From the NCBI GenBank assembly GCA_031254535.1, contig JAIRUG010000049.1, forward strand, positions 1 to 11,773: a stretch of 11,773 nt of DNA, written 5' to 3'. Shown piece by piece: positions 6,477 to 11,773 of this stretch. Origin of the DNA: Rickettsia sp. Its GTDB lineage: Bacteria; Pseudomonadota; Alphaproteobacteria; Rickettsiales; Rickettsiaceae. Positions within the stretch are counted from its first letter, which is position 1. Each line of letters begins with the position of its first letter. Under the pieces are notes generated by a model that was not told the origin of the DNA, ran no database searches, and was given only the letters and a program-made list of their open reading frames with translations. The position numbers and the translations under genes are program-made.

Positions 6477-7946
6477 TTACCATATAAATATAAAAAACTT
6501 CTTAATAAAAATCTGGATAAAATAGAATAATATGACACAGCATGCACATATAATTAGACTAACCATCATGGTAGTAGGCAATTTATTTTCTGAAATCATT
6601 TTAGGGCTATTAGCTATAGTTGGCTTATAAAGAAATATCACAATCTTTGCTAAGTACAGTGCAGAGAATAACGTACTTAAAGCTAGTACCCCCATAACTA
6701 ATATTTGATTTTGTTCGGCAGCTGCCAGCATAATATAAAACTTACTAATAAAACCACCAAAAGGGGGAATGCCGATTAAGGATAAACTGGCAAGAAATAC
6801 CATAAAGCTGGTTTTGGGCATTTCTTTAGCAGCATTGATCAAATCAGAAACCTGGTTAGTCTGCTTTAGGCTATAAATACTTCCCATCCCATAAAATAAA
6901 CAGATTTTAGTAAATGAATGTGAAGATAAATGTAGGATAGCTGCTCCTATGGATTTTGAGGTAAACATGAAGCTACTAAGTAAAGCTATCCCTAATTGGT
7001 TAATCGTAGAGTAGGCTAGAATCTTTTTAATATTATCACTAATTAAGGCTTTAAAGGAACTATAAAATATGGTGATAATAGGCAAGAAAATAAGCCAGTT
7101 AAATTCGGCAAAAATAGAGTGTAAATATTTAAGACCAAAAACATATATCAGAACTTTATAAATACAAAAAAGTCCAGTTTTAACAACTACCACAGCATGT
7201 AGTAAAGCACTTACGGGGTAATGTGCTACCATTGCCGCTGGTAACCATTGATGCAAAGGGTATAAGGCTGCCTTCGATATACCAAAAGTAAACATTAATA
7301 ACAAAATTATGGTTTGATTCTTGGAAAAATAATGATTGATAAAACCTTGTGATGTAAAATCCCCATGCCCTGCTTTAGCATAAATAATTATTATGGCTGG
7401 CAAGAATAGTAATATCCCTGAGATCATCAATATTTTTAAATATTTATAAACCCCTGCCATCACTTTATCTCCACCACTATGAGCAATTAATGGAGCAGTT
7501 GATAATGTTAATATTTCATAAAAAATAAACATAGTAAAAAGGTTCGAAGATAATACTACTAACCCACCAGATAACACACTTAGATTAATGAAGAATAGAA
7601 AACGACTGGAATTATCAATATTATTAATTGCCAAATATTTTGTGGTGTAAATTAACGCACAAATCCATAAGAAACTCAGTAAAGTTAAGAAAATGAGGCT
7701 TAGGACTTCTAAATGCAGTCCAATAGCAAAATTACTGAATATATTTATTGACAGATTCGCTCTTATGCCCTTCAGAAATAACCAATCAATAATTAAAATA
7801 TTAACAAAAAAGAAGCTACTAATGGTAATTAATAAAGAGTTACGCGTGTTATTATCACTATTACTGATAAAGGGTGTGACTAAATTTAGTATAGCTAGAA
7901 GTAAAGTTGATAAAATCAAAAAACTAGGGGTAACAGAAGGGTACAT
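6477..7946 (-). CDS. Second MrpD/NuoM-type antiporter subunit (D')
   Basis: This ~489-residue polytopic inner-membrane protein belongs to the same proton-conducting transporter family. All the expected ion-path residues are visible, numbered from ATG 7946: Glu144 (FYEILTLS, TM5), Lys225 in GISKAALYPLHQWLPAAM (TM7), His250 and Lys256 in PVSALLHAVVVVKTG (TM7b/TM8), DNIKKILAYSTINQLG (305-320), His339/His343/Lys347 in LHLSSHSFTK (TM12), and GIPPFGGFISKF (392-403). PLHQWLPAAM-xx-PVSALLHA is also typical of NuoL/MrpA, so exact subunit identity is open. The frame extends to GTG at 7955, but GGAGAG sits about 8-10 bases before ATG 7946 and touches the GTG, so 7946 is preferred. A repeat ends 25 bases upstream. 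It acts with the MrpC and MrpD genes upstream on the same strand. Confidence 0.88.
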   Translation of the reverse strand: MYPSVTPSFLILSTLLLAILNLVTPFISNSDNNTRNSLLITISSFFFVNILIIDWLFLKGIRANLSINIFSNFAIGLHLEVLSLIFLTLLSFLWICALIYTTKYLAINNIDNSSRFLFFINLSVLSGGLVVLSSNLFTMFIFYEILTLSTAPLIAHSGGDKVMAGVYKYLKILMISGILLFLPAIIIIYAKAGHGDFTSQGFINHYFSKNQTIILLLMFTFGISKAALYPLHQWLPAAMVAHYPVSALLHAVVVVKTGLFCIYKVLIYVFGLKYLHSIFAEFNWLIFLPIITIFYSSFKALISDNIKKILAYSTINQLGIALLSSFMFTSKSIGAAILHLSSHSFTKICLFYGMGSIYSLKQTNQVSDLINAAKEMPKTSFMVFLASLSLIGIPPFGGFISKFYIMLAAAEQNQILVMGVLALSTLFSALYLAKIVIFLYKPTIANSPKMISENKLPTTMMVSLIICACCVILFYFIQIFIKKFFIFIW

Positions 7947-7970
7947 TACTGCCACTCTCCAATACTATAT

Positions 7971-8066
7971 GTCATTGCGAGGAGTGTGTAAGCACAACGA
8001 AGCAATCCAAGGAAATGATCATATATGGATTGCTTCGTCGCCACCAAAGTGGCTCCTCGCAATGAC
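7971..8066. repeat. Palindromic BIME-like repeat, copy 10
   Basis: The left half runs GTCATTGCGAGGA to AACGAAGCAATCCA with inner stem TGTG-TAAG-CACA, a different sequence from other copies but still paired. The right half, read inward, has GCCAC-TTTG-GTGGC. It separates mrpD from the second MrpD-type gene, and its outer end lies just upstream of that gene's Shine-Dalgarno. Confidence 0.92.
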
Positions 8067-8093
8067 ATTTGGGGGGCATTGTAAGCCTCAAAC

Positions 8094-8175
8094 ATCATTG
8101 CGAGGAGGCGTAGCCGACGAAGCAATCCATGTTCTTGGATTGCATCAATGCCACTAAGTGGCTTTAAGCCATGAC
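8094..8175. repeat. Palindromic BIME-like repeat, copy 11
   Basis: The left half is ATCATTGCGAGGA to GACGAAGCAATCCA with inner stem GGC-GTA-GCC. The right half, read inward, has inner stem GCCACT-T-AGTGGC, but its outer arm is decayed (CCATGAC instead of GCAATGAC). It lies 19 bases past the mrpD stop codon (8197-8195 on the minus strand). The linker to copy 10 is the reverse complement of the linker between copies 8 and 9. Confidence 0.88.
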
Positions 8176-8194
8176 GAAATTTTATGTGCATCGC

Positions 8195-9613
8195 CTAGCC
8201 TCTCAATAGCTGTAATTGGTTTAAGAATATTGGCAGAAAAATTTGTATTATACTAATAAAAATTAGCCCGCCATATTTATACTTAGTGCTAGACTGTAAT
8301 AGTGTATAATTAGAGTGATGCCAACATATTTTCTTGGCAATTTTATAATGATAAAGTAATGACATAGCAGAACTTATAACAACAATCACCAACTCGATCC
8401 ACATATTTTCTACAACCAACAATTCAAAGATAGTAAGCTTAATGAAAAACATACTACTTATTGGTAAACCACAACTGCAAATTAGGTTAAAAGCTACTAA
8501 AATCCGCCATAACATACTGGTACTGGGTATGCTATGGGTATCAAAATAAGCAATGATTAGAAATAGAGCGATTTTGTTAAAACTATCAGCCAACAAAAAT
8601 GGTAATAGGATTAATTCACCTCTAGGAATAACTAACAGCAAAAATATATAACCAATTTGTATTGCTGAAGAATAGATAACAATATTTCTGACTTTTTCTT
8701 GGCTTCGGCAAGCAAAATATGTACATAAAATAATAGTTGCCAAAGCAATCGGTTTGATAAAACTTGCTAAATCCTTAATGATTATATTATAGTCAACGGT
8801 AAAATGAATGAACCTCAAGATTATATAAATACCAATGATACTGGATATACTAGCAAGATATGTCAAAATGACTGGAGCAACCGAAGAATAGCTTCGAATC
8901 ATCCAAAAATGCATAGGGAAAAAAGCAGTTTTTAATATAGCACCAATTAGAAAAAAACTAATAGCTAGCTTGACTATTTTGCTGTCATAATGTGTCTGAA
9001 GAAGTCTTGAAACATCTAGTATATTAAGGCTACCAGTAGTGCTTAATAAAAATCCAATGGCTATTAAGATTAAAGTTGCCCCGATCGTACCGAGCATAAG
9101 ATAATCGAAGGCACCGACTACAGCCTTGGGGTTATTACCCTGTGCCATCAGTGTATAAGCACTTAATGAAGATATTTCAATAAATACATAAAGATTAAAA
9201 AGGTCATTAGTACTTACTATACCAAGATACCCGCTATGGGCAAATAATAAAACCACGTAAAATAATGATTGTCTTTTGTTATCAATAAATTTCAGTACGG
9301 TAGTTACAAGCAACTTGTTACAAAAAATTAGAAAAAATAATAATACACCATTAATATAGATGATTATAGGTTGGTTTAGATAATCTAGCTTATATTCAAT
9401 ACCTATGGGGACATGCCAATTACCAAAATCATATGACACGGCACCTTTACTAATTGCTGATAAACCGTAAATACTTAAAAATAAACTTAGTGCAATCGAA
9501 ATAACTGCTATAATTCTAGTGGCAAGCACATAACGAAAAGTTAATATTGAAAATAATGCTCCAAAAAATGGCAGCAATACTTGTAAAGCTGGGAAATGTT
9601 TAATTAATATCAT
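8195..9613 (-). CDS. mnhD: Monovalent cation/H+ antiporter subunit D (MrpD/MnhD)
   Basis: This 472-residue polytopic membrane protein is typical in length for MrpD. FIEISSLSAYTLMAQG with FDYLMLGTIGATLILI (143-185) is the MrpD form of the TM5 region and carries Glu146. Lys228 lies in GAILKTAFFPMHFW (TM7). EKVRNIVIYSSAIQIGY (306-322) is the conserved loop before the next helix. Lys347 in DSFNKIALF is the TM12 lysine. GLPISSMFFIK (382-392) replaces the usual GLPPxxGFxxK. In Mrp complexes MrpD is one of the two ion-translocating subunits, exchanging Na+ (or K+) for H+ across the inner membrane. The ATG at 9613 overlaps the mrpC stop (ATGA), so the pair is translationally coupled. The next MrpD-type gene follows after a 240-base gap filled by two repeats. 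Confidence 0.92.
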   Translation of the reverse strand: MILIKHFPALQVLLPFFGALFSILTFRYVLATRIIAVISIALSLFLSIYGLSAISKGAVSYDFGNWHVPIGIEYKLDYLNQPIIIYINGVLLFFLIFCNKLLVTTVLKFIDNKRQSLFYVVLLFAHSGYLGIVSTNDLFNLYVFIEISSLSAYTLMAQGNNPKAVVGAFDYLMLGTIGATLILIAIGFLLSTTGSLNILDVSRLLQTHYDSKIVKLAISFFLIGAILKTAFFPMHFWMIRSYSSVAPVILTYLASISSIIGIYIILRFIHFTVDYNIIIKDLASFIKPIALATIILCTYFACRSQEKVRNIVIYSSAIQIGYIFLLLVIPRGELILLPFLLADSFNKIALFLIIAYFDTHSIPSTSMLWRILVAFNLICSCGLPISSMFFIKLTIFELLVVENMWIELVIVVISSAMSLLYHYKIAKKICWHHSNYTLLQSSTKYKYGGLIFISIIQIFLPIFLNQLQLLRG

Positions 9614-9999
9614 TTACTTAAATCATTAGTAGTCGCTTCGCTAAAATTAATTTCATGCTCCGATATAGTATTAAATTGCTTAGAAATATGATAAATCAAG
9701 CTAAGACCTAATGATAATGTAGCAAAACCAACGACAATAGCCGTGAGCATTAATACCTGGGGTAATGGACTTACATAAAGCTGAGAATCCTGCAGCAAAC
9801 TAAGCTCAATTGGCACAATACCCCCATTCACTTTACCAAGCATCAGGTAAAAAATTAGCACCGAACTTTGCATAACACTCAGCCCAATGATCTTACGAAC
9901 ATAATTATCGCTGGTTAACATTATAAACAAACCACTAGTTAATACGAGCAGTGTTAACAAATATAAAATTTTTGAGATATATATAGTTTCTAAAAACAT
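9610..9999 (-). CDS. mnhC: Monovalent cation/H+ antiporter subunit C (MrpC/MnhC, NuoK-like)
   Basis: This 129-residue protein has three transmembrane helices (about 9-27, 38-56 and 79-104), as in MrpC and its complex I relative NuoK. The signature SPLPQVLMLTAIVVGFA (77-93) matches the MrpC motif DPLPQALVLTAIVI, which distinguishes it from NuoK. The C-terminal tail is hydrophilic. MrpC links the MrpA and MrpD halves of the antiporter. It is the first gene of this cluster, with no mrpA or mrpB before it; the gene on that side is virB9, across a repeat-filled 172-base gap. ATG 9999 is the only sensible start, because an upstream ATG runs straight into a stop. No strong Shine-Dalgarno is visible; AGGAAA lies about 16 bases away. 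Confidence 0.92.
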   Translation of the reverse strand: MFLETIYISKILYLLTLLVLTSGLFIMLTSDNYVRKIIGLSVMQSSVLIFYLMLGKVNGGIVPIELSLLQDSQLYVSPLPQVLMLTAIVVGFATLSLGLSLIYHISKQFNTISEHEINFSEATTNDLSK

Positions 10000-10040
10000 T
10001 GTTATAATTAATACATTTCCTGTACATGGTGAACCTTAAT

Positions 10041-10128
10041 GTCATTGCAAGGAGCCGTTTTAGTAGCGACGAAGCAATCTAATGACATGTGGATTGCTTC
10101 ATCGACCTTATGGTCTCCTCGCAATGAT
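10041..10128. repeat. Palindromic BIME-like repeat, copy 12
   Basis: The left half is GTCATTGCAAGGA to GACGAAGCAATCT with only a weak inner stem. The right half, read inward, is ATCATTGCGAGGA with inner stem GACC-ATAA-GGTC and GATGAAGCAATCCA. It fills the gap between virB9 and mrpC. Confidence 0.9.
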
Positions 10129-10144
10129 GGTGTGTTGCATATAT

Positions 10145-10170
10145 GTCATTACGAGACCACATAGTGAAAG
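10145..10170. repeat. Orphan half repeat abutting the virB9 stop, copy 13
   Basis: GTCATTACGAG followed by ACCAC-ATA-GTG ends one base before the virB9 stop codon. The GAAGCAATCCA arm is missing, so the element is cut at the gene boundary, possibly because further extension would alter the VirB9 C-terminus. Confidence 0.7.
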
Positions 10171-10171
10171 T

Positions 10172-10918
10172 CTAATATGGTTTAAATGCTTCATTAAACA
10201 CACATACTATTTTCTTACCATGACGTATTGACAGTTTGTGAAATACCTGTTCGATAATCACCATATTAGCATTATCTTGGGCAAGTCGATAATTTACCAT
10301 CGATTCTCTAAGAGCTTCATCAACTGCAAAAATAGCTGGTAACTCAACATTTTTATCTCTAAATTGCAAGTAAGTATACACTCCATCATCAAAAATTTTA
10401 ATTGGGGCAATCGATTCATTACCACTTATTGAATAATTAAAATTATATTTCTCAGGATGAGATAAATCAAGATTAGCTGGGGATGTAACATAAGTTTTCA
10501 AATGATCTCCAGAATTCTCATCATCAGGATAGATAAACCTTAAATTAAAAACCATTTCTGGATCCCTCATATCTGAGGTTTCTGCAGCATATAGTTCAAA
10601 AAAGTAAGTTCGCTTATTAGTAATAATCGTCATATTAGTTGTAGCATCTTGCTCCATTGGCTTAATGAAAATCCGATGACCAGCTGGTACTATTTGCCAA
10701 GCAGTAGTATCCCCCATGGAAATACTAACTATTTCTTCTTCTTTTGCTAGCTCTATACTAGCCTGATAACCATAATATCCTGTGAACTTGAATACATCAT
10801 CGGGACTATACACCATTACCCTGATTCTGCTATCAATTGATAATGGTCTAGATTCTCTAACAGCTAACGCAGTATTTACAAAAAATATTAATATAAATAA
10901 TATTATTAGTTGCTTCAT
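10172..10918 (-). CDS. virB9: Type IV secretion outer-membrane-complex protein VirB9 (rickettsial rvhB9)
   Basis: This 248-residue protein has a classic Sec signal peptide: Met-Lys, a hydrophobic stretch (4-14) and a cleavage site after Ala-Leu-Ala19. The N-terminal domain (about 20-130) has the VirB9 strand pattern, with VYSPDDVFKFTGYYGYQASI near 37-56 and LRFIYPDD at 126-133. A linker follows to about 170. The C-terminal beta-sandwich domain (171-248) has PIKIFDDGVYTYLQF, LPAIFAVD, ESMVNYR and the terminal GKKIVCVFNE, which bind VirB7 and form the outer-membrane core in known systems. The protein is full length, with no C-terminal truncation. Its ATG is one base after the virB8 stop, so the two are co-translated. 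Rickettsiae carry duplicated virB8/virB9. Since no virB10 follows, this is more likely the stand-alone (-I) copy (inference). Confidence 0.92.
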   Translation of the reverse strand: MKQLIILFILIFFVNTALAVRESRPLSIDSRIRVMVYSPDDVFKFTGYYGYQASIELAKEEEIVSISMGDTTAWQIVPAGHRIFIKPMEQDATTNMTIITNKRTYFFELYAAETSDMRDPEMVFNLRFIYPDDENSGDHLKTYVTSPANLDLSHPEKYNFNYSISGNESIAPIKIFDDGVYTYLQFRDKNVELPAIFAVDEALRESMVNYRLAQDNANMVIIEQVFHKLSIRHGKKIVCVFNEAFKPY

Positions 10919-10919
10919 T

Positions 10920-11615
10920 TTATTTCTTACTTTTATCTTCTATTAACTTAAGTTTGTAACCAGTGACAACAAAATTAAATTTTGAGTTAGGTGGTAAATG
11001 AATGTTAATTGCATCTATTTCAAAATTTATTGTAGCTTGCCACACCATATTTTCTAAAATATCATTAGTAGAGTTTTTTGCCACCGATGTAAATATGACC
11101 TCAGCCTTATTATTTTTATGATAAACCACTGATAATATATTAACAGAACGCCTTAAGGATCTTTGGTAACGCATAACTGGCGACAATGAATTGTCTATAT
11201 TCATAAAATTGGCAAATTGTCTAAATATTATACGTGTAGAACTATTCTGAATAAACATAAACTGGGGGCGAAGAAAATCATAATCATAAGATTCTCTGTG
11301 TATCACGTAATTTTTAATCATAATGTCTGCAATAGAATTGATGGCATCACTTTTTATATGATTAGCGTTAGCTATTGTTGCACTTTTAAGAGATTCAGCA
11401 CTAATTACGTATCTTACCTGTCGAACTACTGGTAATAAAGTCTGAAAATTAACCACCACACCTAGAAATAATACAAAGAAAACTACAGTAAATATCAACA
11501 AAAATGATCTTTGTACAAGTGGATACAGATATTCAAAATTATACCATCTTCTAGCATCAACAAAATATTCACCAGACTTAATATATTCTTGAACAGAACT
11601 TAATACCTTATCCAT
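10920..11615 (-). CDS. virB8: Type IV secretion inner-membrane protein VirB8 (rickettsial rvhB8)
   Basis: This 231-residue bitopic protein has a short cytoplasmic N-terminus with the VirB8 pattern YFVDARRWYNFEYLYPLVQR (17-36), one transmembrane helix (about 37-57) and a periplasmic NTF2-like domain that nucleates assembly of type IV secretion machines. Typical family features are the ARRW-Y stretch before the membrane, YVIHRESYDYDFL (103-115), and the late strands ending in NFVVTGYKLKL. The length is normal. The ATG at 11615 has only a weak TTAGG ribosome-binding site. It is the first gene of the two-gene unit with virB9 (1-base gap). The other vir genes are not in the window, which fits the scattered rvh loci of Rickettsiales. 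Confidence 0.9.
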   Translation of the reverse strand: MDKVLSSVQEYIKSGEYFVDARRWYNFEYLYPLVQRSFLLIFTVVFFVLFLGVVVNFQTLLPVVRQVRYVISAESLKSATIANANHIKSDAINSIADIMIKNYVIHRESYDYDFLRPQFMFIQNSSTRIIFRQFANFMNIDNSLSPVMRYQRSLRRSVNILSVVYHKNNKAEVIFTSVAKNSTNDILENMVWQATINFEIDAINIHLPPNSKFNFVVTGYKLKLIEDKSKK

Positions 11616-11654
11616 TAGCCTAAAATAATTGATTACCTTACTTAATATAATAGG

Positions 11655-11663
11655 ATTCTAGCA
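11655..11663 (-). promoter_or_regulatory. Candidate extended -10 promoter for virB8-virB9
   Basis: On the minus strand TGCTAGAAT is an extended -10 element about 40 bases before the virB8 ATG, implying a leader of roughly 30 bases. No good -35 is present. The remaining sequence to the window end (11664-11773) shows no gene I can support. Confidence 0.35.
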
Positions 11664-11773
11664 CATATTAGCAAAGAAGTTATTATTTTTTTTATAAAAA
11701 TCATTCTTTTATCCTATGCAAAAAGCTAATTTTGTGACTATATAGCTTAATCAAAGAAAATGGCGACAAGAGG

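Noticed and set aside
783..8175. The repeated GTCATTGCGAG units as a CRISPR array
   Set aside because: Copies are inverted rather than direct, dispersed over 9 kb, joined by recurrent linkers instead of unique spacers, and there are no cas genes.
7693..8191. Frames on both strands across the D' gene start and repeats 10-11
   Set aside because: The plus frame is antisense to the antiporter gene and then reads through repeats; the minus frame is mostly repeat sequence. Neither has independent support.
11760..11773. ATG at 11760 on the plus strand as the start of a divergent gene
   Set aside because: Only four codons (Met-Ala-Thr-Arg) precede the window edge. AAAGAAA is a weak ribosome-binding site, and nothing identifies a product.

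Overview
The window is strongly A+T-rich and looks like a chromosomal segment of a Rickettsiales alphaproteobacterium, most likely a Rickettsia or a close relative (Torix group/Megaira-type). Four things point there. The KdsA and oligopeptidase B proteins are of rickettsial type. A virB8-virB9 pair lacks the rest of a type IV secretion operon, as in the scattered rickettsial vir homolog (rvh) system. The Mrp-type antiporter genes are fragmented. The gaps are full of palindromic repeats with GTCATTGCGAG / GAAGCAATCCA ends. The taxon is inferred from protein and repeat character, not from a database search.

Layout, left to right. Positions 1-~140 hold the 5' end of an IS630-like transposase gene (minus strand) and the end of that insertion sequence. 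The IS has cut tpiA, and only about the last 78 codons remain (to 376). secG follows with an ATGA overlap, then kdsA (metal-dependent KDO-8-phosphate synthase), both on the plus strand. Everything after this is on the minus strand: ptrB (oligopeptidase B); a four-gene antiporter cluster transcribed mrpC, mrpD, a second MrpD/NuoM-type gene and a third, aberrant one (9999 down to 4349); and virB8-virB9 (11615 down to 10172).

Six intergenic gaps (676-942, 1789-1993, 4049-4348, 6020-6476, 7956-8194, 10000-10171) carry one to three copies of one palindromic element family, about a dozen full or half copies. I found none inside a gene. Each element is two inverted ~36-40 nt halves, and each half can itself fold into a hairpin with conserved outer arms (ATTGC/GCAAT) and an inner stem whose sequence changes between copies while staying paired. 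This is a BIME/REP-like architecture and is the most interesting structure here.

Functionally, secG serves protein export and kdsA serves lipopolysaccharide core synthesis. ptrB is a cytosolic peptidase. The antiporter cluster should move cations and protons across the inner membrane, but the obligate MrpA/B/E/F/G partners are not in the window. VirB8 and VirB9 are envelope components of the type IV secretion machine. I see no complete new defence or mobile system. The unexplained biology is in the modular repeats, the degenerate third antiporter subunit and the IS-broken tpiA.
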